Assembly: GCA_965216445.1 (NCBI GenBank)
Contig: OZ244166.1
Location: forward strand, 558,001 to 622,000
Origin: MA-ANB-1 sp965216445
GTDB lineage: Bacteria; Actinomycetota; Acidimicrobiia; Spongiisociales; ZC4RG35
DNA length: 64,000 nt
Reading direction: 5' to 3'
Below the pieces are notes generated by a model. It did not search any database. It was given only the letters and a program-made list of their open reading frames with translations, and was not told the DNA's origin. The position numbers and the translations under genes are program-made. The number at the start of each line of letters is the position of its first letter. The first letter of the stretch is position 1. Positions 14,956-23,146 of this stretch are shown here, one piece after another.

Positions 14956-16859
14956 CGGCAAGCGTCATAACGGTTATTGCCGTTGTCGCCGGTATCGCCT
15001 GGTTGGCGATGATGGGCGTCTCCGCCATCCGCAACCGCGGGTCGGAGGAGATCGCACCCAATCTCGCACCAGGACTCACCAACGCTGAGCTCGAGACCAA
15101 ACGGCTCGAGACGGGTCAAAAGGCAGCGATTGCGTTTTCGGCGTTCTTGGCGATTTCTCTACCGCTCTACTTTCTCGGAGAGCTCGACCGCCAGGAGAGC
15201 TTCGTTGAGGAGTTCGCCACCGAATCGATCGATCGCGGAGCTCACCTCGTAGAAGAGTTCGCCTGTTTCAGCTGCCACGGCCCCGAGGGAGTGGGTGGCT
15301 CGGCTTCCTTTGTCGAGAAGCGATCCGGGGTCACAGTTTCGTGGGAGGCTCCGGCTCTCAACGACATTCTCTACCGCTACGACCGAGACGAGCTGAACTT
15401 CTGGATCACCTTCGGCCGAGGTAACACCCCGATGCCGGCATGGGGCCTCGAAGGGGGAGGGCCTCTCAACGAGGCTCAGGTAGAAGACGTGGTCAACTAT
15501 CTGGCGACGATCCAAGTCCCACAGGCCGAAGTGCTGGAGAAGCTGGATCCTGCGATCAGCGTCCAACTCGACCGTTTGGCGAACGCTGATGCAACGGTGG
15601 CTTCGGCGATCCTCAACCAGGATCAGGTAGTCGCCGACATCAGGTCCGCCCCCGAGGAGTTTGCGGAGTTCGGCCCTCTGGCTGACCGTGCCGACCTGAT
15701 CCTCGAGGAAGCCGAAACTGGAATCGATACCGATGGTGATGGTCTATCCGACAGCGCCGAGGTGGAGCTGTCCGAACTGACCGTCGAAGCGGCAGCGATC
15801 TTCGCTGTGGTCGACGCCATAACGATGGATCCTGAAGTCGCAGACGCCGAGCTGGCCACTGAAGCAGTGGCCCAACTCGAAGCCGGCTTGGAGCGAGATC
15901 CGATACTTCGAGTGAATCTCGACGCGGTTCAGGTCGCGATTATCGAGGGCACGATAGACCCAGCAACAGGGCTGACGGCCAGTGGGCAGGAGACCCTCGA
16001 AGCGATACTGGGTGAAGCAGGAGGGCTCGGCGTTGCCAACCTCCCGACATCGCTCGAAACGGCCGAAGATGTTGAAGGGATGCTGACGGCGTTGGAGGAC
16101 GCGGCTGCCGCCGAAGGGGCCGATCCGGCAGTTGTCACTCTTTCGACCGATGCTCAGGCTGCCGTCGCCGAGTCGTCGGATCCAGACGGTGACGGGATTT
16201 CGAGCAGCGCAGAAGACACCGTATCCGCACAGATGGCTGACGCAGCCTCCAAGACCATTCCACCCCAAATCGCTGTCGTGGAGCTTGACCCGACCAACCC
16301 GGCCTCTGTTGGTGGACAGCCAGATGAAACGACAGCTCGCACAGTTGTTGGAAACCTCGACTCTCTGCGGATCAGCCTCCAGGTCACCACTGAAAACAAC
16401 GCCAAACTCCTCGACGCCGAGAAGGAAGGTCTTGCGTTCCTCCAGGATGCTCAGGCCGCCATGGAGTGGGCGATCGACATGGAAGGTGTTGCGGAGGCGA
16501 TGGGTGTTTCCGTTGCCGAGGCTGAACGAGCAGTGGGGATCTACAACGCGAGCTGCGCTCGATGCCATACCGCGGGTTTCACGGCCGGCGTACCGTACAC
16601 CCAGGAAGTCGGATCCGGTGGGTTCGGTCCGGCTCTGTGGGACGGGCGCCCCGTTGTCCAGTTCGGCGACGCAGCTGAGCTTCCGGAGGACGATCTGCTG
16701 GTCCAGTTCTTGGTCAAAGGCTCGGAGGCAGAAACCCCGTACGGGCTCAACGGCTTTGGCTCGGGCCGGATGCCCGGTTTCGGAGCCATCCTTTCGTTGG
16801 AGGACATCGAGCTGCTGGCCAAATACCTTCGATCTGGCAACCTGAACGGAATGGAGTAG
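14952..16859 (+). CDS. two-heme cytochrome c with large insert carrying calcium-type loops
   Basis: 635 residues. Two membrane helices (~4-26 and ~57-76), a first cytochrome c domain with CFSCH at 105-109 and a second with CARCH at 535-539 and a Met in GRMPGFG near the C-terminus. Between them lie ~350 helical, Glu/Ala-rich residues with two DxDxDG loops, DTDGDGLSD (259) and DPDGDGISS (410), of the thrombospondin type 3/dockerin kind that bind calcium. Overlapping the Rieske stop by 4 bases, it is the cytochrome c1/cc subunit of the complex. Actinobacterial QcrC also has two hemes, but I know of no such insert. Confidence 0.85.
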   Translation: MTASVITVIAVVAGIAWLAMMGVSAIRNRGSEEIAPNLAPGLTNAELETKRLETGQKAAIAFSAFLAISLPLYFLGELDRQESFVEEFATESIDRGAHLVEEFACFSCHGPEGVGGSASFVEKRSGVTVSWEAPALNDILYRYDRDELNFWITFGRGNTPMPAWGLEGGGPLNEAQVEDVVNYLATIQVPQAEVLEKLDPAISVQLDRLANADATVASAILNQDQVVADIRSAPEEFAEFGPLADRADLILEEAETGIDTDGDGLSDSAEVELSELTVEAAAIFAVVDAITMDPEVADAELATEAVAQLEAGLERDPILRVNLDAVQVAIIEGTIDPATGLTASGQETLEAILGEAGGLGVANLPTSLETAEDVEGMLTALEDAAAAEGADPAVVTLSTDAQAAVAESSDPDGDGISSSAEDTVSAQMADAASKTIPPQIAVVELDPTNPASVGGQPDETTARTVVGNLDSLRISLQVTTENNAKLLDAEKEGLAFLQDAQAAMEWAIDMEGVAEAMGVSVAEAERAVGIYNASCARCHTAGFTAGVPYTQEVGSGGFGPALWDGRPVVQFGDAAELPEDDLLVQFLVKGSEAETPYGLNGFGSGRMPGFGAILSLEDIELLAKYLRSGNLNGME

Positions 16860-16862
16860 AGA

Positions 16863-17222
16863 ATGCGCGAACTCTTCCGAGACCTCTTTTCTGCGAACCT
16901 CTTCGTCACCGGCATCATCCTGACCGCGGCGGCGGTGATCCTCTTCTACGGCTCGATCTACCTGTTCAACTACACGAACTTGGGAAAACGTCTTGGCTTC
17001 CTGGTCACCGGCGCGGCGACGTTCGGGTGGCTGACGATCAGCTCGATGCTGTTCATCATCTATGCCCCACGAGGGCCAAAGCCCGATGACATCGAAGGGC
17101 TCAACGCCTTCGAGATCAGGATCATCCCGATTACCTACACCCTGGTATCAGCTGTCATTTTTGCGGCTTTTGTCGTCGCCCTTCACCAGTACGAAGAGGC
17201 ACAGGAGCGCGCTGTTACCTAA
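16863..17222 (+). CDS. small three-helix membrane subunit of the bc operon
   Basis: 119 residues with three hydrophobic helices (LFVTGIILTAAAVILFYG, LGFLVTGAATFGWLTISSM, ITYTLVSAVIFAAFVVALH) and short charged ends. No cofactor motif. It starts four bases after the cytochrome c stop and is the last gene of the operon, so it is probably an accessory subunit. I cannot name the family. Confidence 0.7.
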   Translation: MRELFRDLFSANLFVTGIILTAAAVILFYGSIYLFNYTNLGKRLGFLVTGAATFGWLTISSMLFIIYAPRGPKPDDIEGLNAFEIRIIPITYTLVSAVIFAAFVVALHQYEEAQERAVT

Positions 17223-17224
17223 CC

Positions 17225-17535
17225 GGCCGACTTTGGCCGCCAATGCTCCAAGACCAACTGCTCACACATGAAGGCCCGGGATGGATCGGGGTGTCGGCCA
17301 AACAGACGCCGGTCTACCGCACCACGACGGGTTGGCCGCGTGTGCTGATGGGGACTTTGGCCGCCAATGCTCCAAGACCTCTGACGCTGGGGCACACATG
17401 AAGGCAGGCCCGGTTGGATCGGGGTGGGAGACGCCGGTCGGCCGGGGCTACCGCACCACGCCTCTCCCCAACACGGGTTGGCCGCGTGTGCTGATGCCGG
17501 CCGACTTTGGCCGCCAATGCTCCAAGACCCTTTTC
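17225..17535 (+). repeat. tandem copies of a dispersed repeat (two and a fraction)
   Basis: A 26-base core beginning ACTTTGGCCGCCAATG occurs without change at 17230-17255, 17354-17379 and 17504-17529. The block CGGGTTGGCCGCGTGTG is repeated at 17328 and 17474, and GACGCCGGTC with a following TACCGCACCACG occurs in both full units. Unit lengths are 124 and 150 bases. An inverted relative lies at 4848-4970. There is no coding signal and no cas gene. Confidence 0.7.
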
Positions 17536-17595
17536 TGACTGCTGGGGCTGCCGCACCTCACGCTTACCTTGTGGTGGGAACCTCCCCCCTCCGTC

Positions 17596-17738
17596 TCGAA
17601 CCTTCGGTTCGATCCACCTCCCCCTGCGTCACCTCGTTCCTTGGGGGAGGAGATTTAGCCGAAAAGCTCCACACTCAAAACGCTCTCCCCCAGGAGTCGG
17701 AGACGAAACGGGGGGAGTACCTCCGATCGAAGATCGGA
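17596..17738. terminator. cluster of GC-rich hairpins between convergent genes
   Basis: Four stems lie in succession: TCGAACC/GGTTCGA (17596-17612, loop TTC); CCTCCCCC/GGGGGAGG (17617-17650); CTCCCCC/GGGGGGAG (17685-17717); and TCCGATC/GATCGGA (17722-17738, loop GAA). They separate the bc operon from the convergent rex gene and probably end transcription from both sides. The stretch 17536-17794 has no believable gene. Confidence 0.5.
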
Positions 17739-17794
17739 AGGGAGGGGGAGAAAAAACTCTTCCGAGTTGAGCACAACTTGGTGTCCAGACTCCA

Positions 17795-18406
17795 TCAGTG
17801 TCCGTAGTACGAGAGAATCTGTAACTCCGTCGACAGGTCAACCTGGCGAACCTCGGTGCCTTCTGGGACCCGCACGCGAACGGGTGCGAAGTTGAGAATC
17901 AGATCAATACCGGCCGCCACCAAACGATCTGTCACATGCTGGGCGGCATTGGCCGGCACAGCCAGAATTGCCATGTCATGGTTCTTCTCAGCAATGTCTT
18001 GTTCGAGGTGGGTTACATCGCGCACTGAGACTCCACCCACATCGATTCCAAGACGGTCGTCGGATATGTCGTAGATCGCGGCCACATCGAATCCCCGCTT
18101 CGACAAACCGCCGTAGTTGGCAAGGGCCTGACCCAGGTTTCCAGCGCCGATGATGATGACCGCTCTTCGCTTGTCGATTCCAAGTTCACGTCTGATTCGG
18201 TCCCGTAGATCGGTGACCGAGTATCCGAGGCCGCGCACGCCATGGAAGTCGAGGTGCGAGAGGTCACGGCGGACGTTTGCTGCGTTTGCACCGGCTGCAA
18301 TAGCCAGTTCGTCAGAACTGACAGTATCCCGTGATGTGCCTAGGTCCTCGAGGAGCCGGAGGTACCTCGGAAGTCGCACAACCGTTGCCTTGGGAAGTCC
18401 GCTCAT
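17795..18406 (-). CDS. rex: redox-sensing transcriptional repressor Rex
   Basis: 203 residues. An N-terminal winged helix (PRYLRLLEDL, SSDELAIAAGANAANVRRDLSHL) precedes a Rossmann domain with GAGNLGQALANY near 92-103, and a C-terminal swapped helix. Rex binds DNA when NAD+ is high and releases it when NADH rises, controlling respiratory genes. The length and the DLSHLDFHGVRGLGY hinge are typical. It lies 93 bases from a divergent reductase and ~1.4 kb before a nuo operon that carries a Rex-box-like site. Confidence 0.95.
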   Translation of the reverse strand: MSGLPKATVVRLPRYLRLLEDLGTSRDTVSSDELAIAAGANAANVRRDLSHLDFHGVRGLGYSVTDLRDRIRRELGIDKRRAVIIIGAGNLGQALANYGGLSKRGFDVAAIYDISDDRLGIDVGGVSVRDVTHLEQDIAEKNHDMAILAVPANAAQHVTDRLVAAGIDLILNFAPVRVRVPEGTEVRQVDLSTELQILSYYGH

Positions 18407-18499
18407 TCGGTGCCGACGTTACTCCCGGTCCTGTCGATTTCCGACATCGAGGAACAGTTGAGTACAGCCAATTCCGCCTGTCTCCTAACCTCAACCTCG

Positions 18500-19735
18500 A
18501 TGGACTACCCAATTCTTGTGGTTGGCGGCGGGCCGGCTGGATCAGCGGCCGCCTTCTGGCTCGCCCAACAAGGTCACGACGTCACGCTTGTGGAGAAAAA
18601 GGAGTTCCCCCGCGACAAGACGTGCGGTGACGGTCTGACGCCGAGGGCCATCAAGCAGATGGATGACATGGGGTTCGATTTCGATGTCCCCGAATTCCAC
18701 CGGATCACAGGTCTCCGCTCTTACGCCGGGGATGATCTGATGCTGGAGATGGAGTGGCCTGAGCATTCCAGGTTCCCCAATTGGGGTGGGGTCATGAGAA
18801 GGCGTGATCTCGACATGCAGATTGCCAATCTGGCGCAGAAGCAGGGTGTGACGATTCGGCAGAAGACAACTGCGAACCCTGTCATCGAGGACGGTCAACT
18901 CGTTGGAGCCGAGCTCGTCAGCGGGGATGAGACGGAACGGGTGGAGCCGGCGGTCACGGTCATCGCAGACGGTTCGATGAACCGGTTCGGGCGGGAGCTG
19001 GGGTCGTCTCGCCGCAAGGATTATCCGATGGGAATGGCAGCGCGCGGTTACTACTCATCTCCGATGTCGACCGACCCTTTCCTCGAGAGCCAGCTCGATT
19101 TGCGCGACTCGTCGGGGGCAACAATGCCCGGATACGGGTGGGTGTTTCCCTTGGGTGACGGAACGATCAACGTCGGTGTCGGGCTGCTGTCGACTTTCAA
19201 GCGTTGGAAGCACGTCAACACGACTCACATGATGGACCACTATGCGAACACGGCCCCGGATCATTGGGGTATCTCAGCCGAGTCCCAGCTAACCAGGCCG
19301 GTCGGAGGGAAGCTGACGATGTCGTTCTCGAAGAGCCCATTGGTCGGTTCCAACTGGATCACCATTGGAGATGCGGCGGGTGCGATCAACCCTTGGAATG
19401 GTGAGGGGATCTCTTACGGATACGAGACCGGCCGGATTGCCGCTGACCATGTGTCGAAGGCCATTGCCAACAACGACCTGAGCCTGCTCCGCCGGTACCC
19501 CCAATACCTCCAGGACGAATATGGCCTCTACTACAAGATGGCGCGGATCTTCGTGAAACTGATTGGCAATCCGCCCGTGATGCGAACACTGGCGCACACC
19601 GGTCTCCGCAACAAGCCTCTGATGGAGTGGACCCTGAAGGTGATGTCGAACCTCCTCGATGAAGATGACAAGCACATGGGCGAAAGAACCTATGACGCGT
19701 TGGCACTGTTGGTGAGGGGTCTTCCGGTCAAGTAG
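18500..19735 (+). CDS. geranylgeranyl reductase family FAD enzyme (MenJ-like)
   Basis: 411 residues. An FAD-binding GGGPAG (9-14), the CGDGLTPRA substrate-loop motif near 40-50, and GDAAGAINPWNGEGISYG near 290 are hallmarks of geranylgeranyl reductases. Family members saturate isoprenoid double bonds; mycobacterial MenJ acts on menaquinone, others on archaeal-type lipids or chlorophyll. Position directly before the first nuo operon and after the bc operon favours a menaquinone substrate, which is an inference. ATG 18500 starts right at the FAD strand. The C-terminal ~80 residues are helical. Confidence 0.82.
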   Translation: MDYPILVVGGGPAGSAAAFWLAQQGHDVTLVEKKEFPRDKTCGDGLTPRAIKQMDDMGFDFDVPEFHRITGLRSYAGDDLMLEMEWPEHSRFPNWGGVMRRRDLDMQIANLAQKQGVTIRQKTTANPVIEDGQLVGAELVSGDETERVEPAVTVIADGSMNRFGRELGSSRRKDYPMGMAARGYYSSPMSTDPFLESQLDLRDSSGATMPGYGWVFPLGDGTINVGVGLLSTFKRWKHVNTTHMMDHYANTAPDHWGISAESQLTRPVGGKLTMSFSKSPLVGSNWITIGDAAGAINPWNGEGISYGYETGRIAADHVSKAIANNDLSLLRRYPQYLQDEYGLYYKMARIFVKLIGNPPVMRTLAHTGLRNKPLMEWTLKVMSNLLDEDDKHMGERTYDALALLVRGLPVK

Positions 19736-19753
19736 GTCGTTTGAAGACCCTGT

Positions 19754-19771
19754 TTGCGATTTAGTTCACAA
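19754..19771. promoter_or_regulatory. Rex-box-like operator before nuoA
   Basis: TTGCGATTTAGTTCACAA, 15 bases before the nuoA ATG. The right half-site matches the Rex consensus TTGTGAAnnnnTTCACAA completely and the left half differs at two positions. With rex itself encoded 1.4 kb away, NADH-responsive control of the nuo operon is likely. Binding this close to the start codon would block transcription initiation if the start lies just upstream. Confidence 0.6.
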
Positions 19772-19785
19772 GCAGGGGCCGTTCT

Positions 19786-20205
19786 ATGCTCCAACCCGTG
19801 GCTCTCGTCGACTACGCACCAGTTGGTTTGATGTTGCTTCTCGCCGCGGCTTTTGTCGCGGTTTCCTTGGTTGCTTCGCGACTCTTTCGACCTGACAACC
19901 CCACACCCGAGAAGCTTGAACCGTACGAATGCGGAATCGTTCCCGAGGTTGAGCCTGCCCAGCGTTTCCCGGTGAAGTTCTACTTGGTCGCGATGCTCTT
20001 TGTCATCTTCGACGTAGAGATCATCTTCCTGTTTGCTTGGGCATCCGTTTGGGTCGATCTCGGTTGGTATGGCGTTGCAGCCGTGGCGATATTCACCTTC
20101 TTCGTCGCTGAAACTCTGGCGTATGTGTGGAAGAGAGGCGCCCTTGACTGGAACGTCAAGCGACGGTCCCGCTACATCCCCGACGAAGTGAAAGAAGCCG
20201 CCTGA
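19786..20205 (+). CDS. nuoA: NADH-quinone oxidoreductase subunit A (operon 1)
   Basis: 139 residues, three membrane helices. PYECGIVP and the intramembrane acidic helix FVIFDVEIIFLFAW are diagnostic for NuoA (ND3). The loop between them contacts the quinone cavity together with NuoD and NuoH. A slightly long, basic C-terminal tail (KRRSRYIPDEV) is present. It opens a 14-gene operon with Rex-box-like control; its stop shares one base with the nuoB start. Confidence 0.95.
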   Translation: MLQPVALVDYAPVGLMLLLAAAFVAVSLVASRLFRPDNPTPEKLEPYECGIVPEVEPAQRFPVKFYLVAMLFVIFDVEIIFLFAWASVWVDLGWYGVAAVAIFTFFVAETLAYVWKRGALDWNVKRRSRYIPDEVKEAA

Positions 20206-20672
20206 TGGCCACAACACCTCCCGGGAACCTCCTCATGACGACGGTTGAACGTGCTGCCAATTGGGCCCGCACCCGCTCCATGTTCCCGGCCACATTCGGC
20301 CTCGCGTGCTGTGCGATCGAAATGATGGCTACTGGAACGGCCCACTACGACCTGGCCAGGTTTGGTATGGAGGTGTTCCGGGCGTCACCCCGTCAAGCCG
20401 ATCTGATGATCGTGGCTGGCCGGGTCAGCCAGAAGATGGCTCCGGTTTTGCGTCAGGTCTACGACCAGATGCCGGAACCAAAGTGGGTGATTTCCATGGG
20501 AGCCTGTGCTTCGTCGGGTGGAATGTTCAACAATTACGCGCTTGTCCAGGGAGTGGACCAGATCGTACCCGTCGATATCTACGTTCCTGGCTGCCCGCCG
20601 GGCCCGCAAAGCCTCATGCACGGAATTCTTTCACTCCATGACAAAATCATGTCCGGGGAGATTCGCAATTGA
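20205..20672 (+). CDS. nuoB: NADH-quinone oxidoreductase subunit B (operon 1)
   Basis: 155 residues. It carries the terminal cluster N2, with ligands in LACCAIEM (tandem Cys), SMGACAS and VPGCPPG. RASPRQADLMIVAG and KMAPVLRQVYDQMPEPKW line the quinone site. Length and motif order are typical. Soluble subunit at the base of the peripheral arm. Overlaps nuoC (TTGA). Confidence 0.96.
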   Translation: MATTPPGNLLMTTVERAANWARTRSMFPATFGLACCAIEMMATGTAHYDLARFGMEVFRASPRQADLMIVAGRVSQKMAPVLRQVYDQMPEPKWVISMGACASSGGMFNNYALVQGVDQIVPVDIYVPGCPPGPQSLMHGILSLHDKIMSGEIRN

Positions 20673-21151
20673 GCGATATCCATCCTGTTCTCCAGAAACT
20701 TGCCGACGAGTTTGATTCCGTCGTACTCGACAAATCTCACGGCCAGGATGTCGCGCACGTGCCGGCCGATGAGTGGAAGAAATTCGCCGAGGCTGCGCAC
20801 GACGCAGGATTCGAAGTTTGCGTGGATGTGACCGCCGTTGACTGGATGAGGAAACGACCGGATCGCTTCGGGGTGGTCGCCAACCTCTTGTCGATGGAGC
20901 ATGGTCTACGACTGCGTCTGTTGGCCGGACTACCCAGAACTGAGCCGTCTATTGAATCCCTAGTTCCCGTTTGGCCCGGAGCCAATTTTGCCGAGCGTGA
21001 GGTGTACGACATGTTCGGCATCGAGTTCATTGGTCATCCCGATCTGACTCGAATTCTCATGCCTGACGATTGGGAAGGCCATCCACTGCGAAAAGACTTT
21101 GGAGTTGGTGGTGTCCCGGTCCAGTTCAAGTCAAGTCACCAGGTGGATTGA
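20669..21151 (+). CDS. nuoC: NADH-quinone oxidoreductase subunit C (operon 1)
   Basis: 160 residues. The family-specific block AEREVYDMFGIEFIGHPDL followed by RILMPDDWEGHPLRKDF near the C-terminus identifies NuoC, which packs against NuoD in the peripheral arm and holds no cofactor. TTG start overlapping nuoB. The following nuoD starts just after its stop, so C and D are separate here and not fused. Confidence 0.93.
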   Translation: MSDIHPVLQKLADEFDSVVLDKSHGQDVAHVPADEWKKFAEAAHDAGFEVCVDVTAVDWMRKRPDRFGVVANLLSMEHGLRLRLLAGLPRTEPSIESLVPVWPGANFAEREVYDMFGIEFIGHPDLTRILMPDDWEGHPLRKDFGVGGVPVQFKSSHQVD

Positions 21152-21152
21152 A

Positions 21153-22526
21153 ATGGGCGAAGAGAACAGCACTGTCAGAGCCAATGACTCCGAGTCTCTC
21201 GAGACGGTGGATCTCTGGGTGGCTGGAACAGAGGAACCCCAATTCACACCGACCGACGAGGGTGATCAGGAGATGGGCGGCGACGAGTCGCCGGAGCGTC
21301 TCGATGAACAGTTCGGACGTGTCGTCACAGATGACTACGTCTTCGATGATGAGGTGGCTGAGGACGAGAGGACCGTTATCAACATGGGTCCACAGCACCC
21401 ATCAACCCACGGTGTTCTCCGCCTCCAGATTGAGCTCGAAGGCGAGGTCATCCGGCGTACCAAGCCAATCATCGGTTACCTGCACACAGGGATGGAGAAG
21501 ACCGCAGAACAACTCACGTTCGGCCAGGGGCCAACCAACGTAACGAGGATGGATTATCTCGCACCACTCCATGGCGAGCTTGCCTATTGCCTTGCGGTCG
21601 AACAGCTCCTCGGGGTGGAAGTTCCGGAGCGGGCGGCAGCCATAAGGGTGCTCCTGACCGAGATGAATCGCGTTTCATCACACCTCGTCGCATTGGCGAC
21701 GAACGGGATGGACATCGGTGCCCTCTCGATGATGATGTATGGATTTCGCGAGCGGGAAATCATCCTGGCCTTTTTCGAGAAGACGACCGGCCTCCGCATG
21801 AATCACAACTTCATCCGGCCGGGCGGTGTCGCAGCTGACCTGCCGCCAGGGTGGAAAGATGACGTTGCTGGAATTCTGAAGGGTATTCCCGAAGGGTTAA
21901 AGCAATATGACGACCTTCTGAAGGAGAACCCGATCTGGTTGTCCCGCACCCAGGGCGTCGGTGTCATATCTGCCGAAGAAGCGACGGCGTACGGAATTAC
22001 CGGGCCCGCACTCCGAGCTGCCGGTGTCAAGTGGGACCTTCGCAAGGCCTTTCCCTACAGCGGGATCGACAAATACGAGTTCGACGTTCCCGTCGGGAGC
22101 AAAGGAGATGTCTACGACCGGTACCGAGTGCGTGTGGACGAAATCGAGGAGTCGCTCAAGATCGTCGAACAGGTCATGGACGCTATGCCGTCTGGCGACT
22201 ATCGGGTGGACGACCGCAAGGTCACACCGCCTCCGCGGGCACGCATCGACGAATCGATGGAGGCATTGATCCACCACTTCAAGTTGTTCACCGAAGGGTT
22301 CAAGGTTCCTGCCGGAGAAACCTATATCGCCGTCGAGTCACCCCGCGGCGAATTGGGTTGCTACCTGGTCTCTGACGGCGGTGCGAATCCATATCGGATG
22401 CATACGCGGGCGCCCTCTTTTGCGAACCTGCAAGCGCTGCCTATAGCCATGGCGGACTCGCTCATGGCTGACACCGTGGCGACCATTGCCTCGATGGATC
22501 CGGTCATGGGGGATGTGGACCGATGA
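21153..22526 (+). CDS. nuoD: NADH-quinone oxidoreductase subunit D (operon 1) with acidic N-terminal extension
   Basis: 457 residues. NMGPQHPSTHGVLRL (from ~78), YLHTGMEKTAEQ, ARI-type SSHLVALATNGMD and the closing ATIASMDPVMGDVDR identify NuoD. The conserved quinone-site His is in HPSTHG. The first ~70 residues are very acidic and low in complexity (SESLETVD, DEGDQEMGGDES); the operon 2 NuoD reaches the same motif at residue ~30. ATG 21153 follows the nuoC stop by one base. An internal start nearer the conserved core cannot be ruled out. Confidence 0.93.
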   Translation: MGEENSTVRANDSESLETVDLWVAGTEEPQFTPTDEGDQEMGGDESPERLDEQFGRVVTDDYVFDDEVAEDERTVINMGPQHPSTHGVLRLQIELEGEVIRRTKPIIGYLHTGMEKTAEQLTFGQGPTNVTRMDYLAPLHGELAYCLAVEQLLGVEVPERAAAIRVLLTEMNRVSSHLVALATNGMDIGALSMMMYGFREREIILAFFEKTTGLRMNHNFIRPGGVAADLPPGWKDDVAGILKGIPEGLKQYDDLLKENPIWLSRTQGVGVISAEEATAYGITGPALRAAGVKWDLRKAFPYSGIDKYEFDVPVGSKGDVYDRYRVRVDEIEESLKIVEQVMDAMPSGDYRVDDRKVTPPPRARIDESMEALIHHFKLFTEGFKVPAGETYIAVESPRGELGCYLVSDGGANPYRMHTRAPSFANLQALPIAMADSLMADTVATIASMDPVMGDVDR

Positions 22527-23146
22527 GTATCTGGTCGCAGGAAACCCAGAATCGGGCCAAGGAGATCGTCGGCCGCTACCCGGAAAAGCGATCGGCTGTC
22601 ATGCCTCTCCTGTACCTGGCTATGGCTGAGGAGGGCTATCTGACCGAAGCCGGCCAGGAGGAAGTCGCCAGTTGGGTCGGACTGACACCGGCCCAGGTTC
22701 AATCCGTTGCCAGCTTCTACACCATGTACAAGCGAGAGCGCACCGGGCAGTACCTGGTCAGCTGCTGCACCTCGATTTCTTGCATGTTGCTTGGTGGAGA
22801 CGAGGTTTTGCATGCCATAGAAGAGGAATCCGGCGTCCCTCACGGTGAGACCGACGAGGACGGTCTGCTGTCAGTCGAGCACGTTGAATGTATCGGCGCG
22901 TGTGGGGGAGCGGTTGCCGTTCAAGTCAACTACGAGTTGATCGAAGGGGTCACTGCCGAAAAGGCAAAGGAACTGGTCCGCTGGCTGAAAAAGGCACGTC
23001 CCGAAGCCGTGAACACCGACGAGATGCAAGAGCTGTTCGGAGGCCGAAAGAGCTTCGACTGGGGGATCCGGGAAGAGGATGGCGCGACGGGCCCATACCC
23101 CGCCTTCCAACCACTCGGTACCAGCAAAGAATCGGGTAGCAGTTGA
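22523..23146 (+). CDS. nuoE: NADH-quinone oxidoreductase subunit E (operon 1)
   Basis: 207 residues. The thioredoxin-like 2Fe-2S protein of the NADH module: ligands C82 and C87 (CTSISC) and C123 and C127 (CIGAC). The N-terminal helical part (YPEKRSAVMPLLYLAMAEEGYL) is typical. About 40 C-terminal residues extend beyond the normal fold (EELFGGRKSFDWG-type sequence) and may bind NuoF or NuoG. Only operon 1 has this gene. ATGA overlap with nuoD. Confidence 0.95.
   Translation: MSIWSQETQNRAKEIVGRYPEKRSAVMPLLYLAMAEEGYLTEAGQEEVASWVGLTPAQVQSVASFYTMYKRERTGQYLVSCCTSISCMLLGGDEVLHAIEEESGVPHGETDEDGLLSVEHVECIGACGGAVAVQVNYELIEGVTAEKAKELVRWLKKARPEAVNTDEMQELFGGRKSFDWGIREEDGATGPYPAFQPLGTSKESGSS

Noticed and set aside
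15744..16568. 274-codon open frame on the minus strand
   Set aside because: Antisense to the two-heme cytochrome c insert; no motif, no ribosome site.
17225..17535. Possible CRISPR array (26-base unit repeated three times)
   Set aside because: Only three copies, units of 124 and 150 bases with internal sequence also repeated, and no cas gene. It is a tandem dispersed repeat.
17281..17807. Several 80-127-codon frames across the repeat region
   Set aside because: They read through tandem repeats and GC hairpins and give repeated Pro/Arg/Cys-rich sequence.
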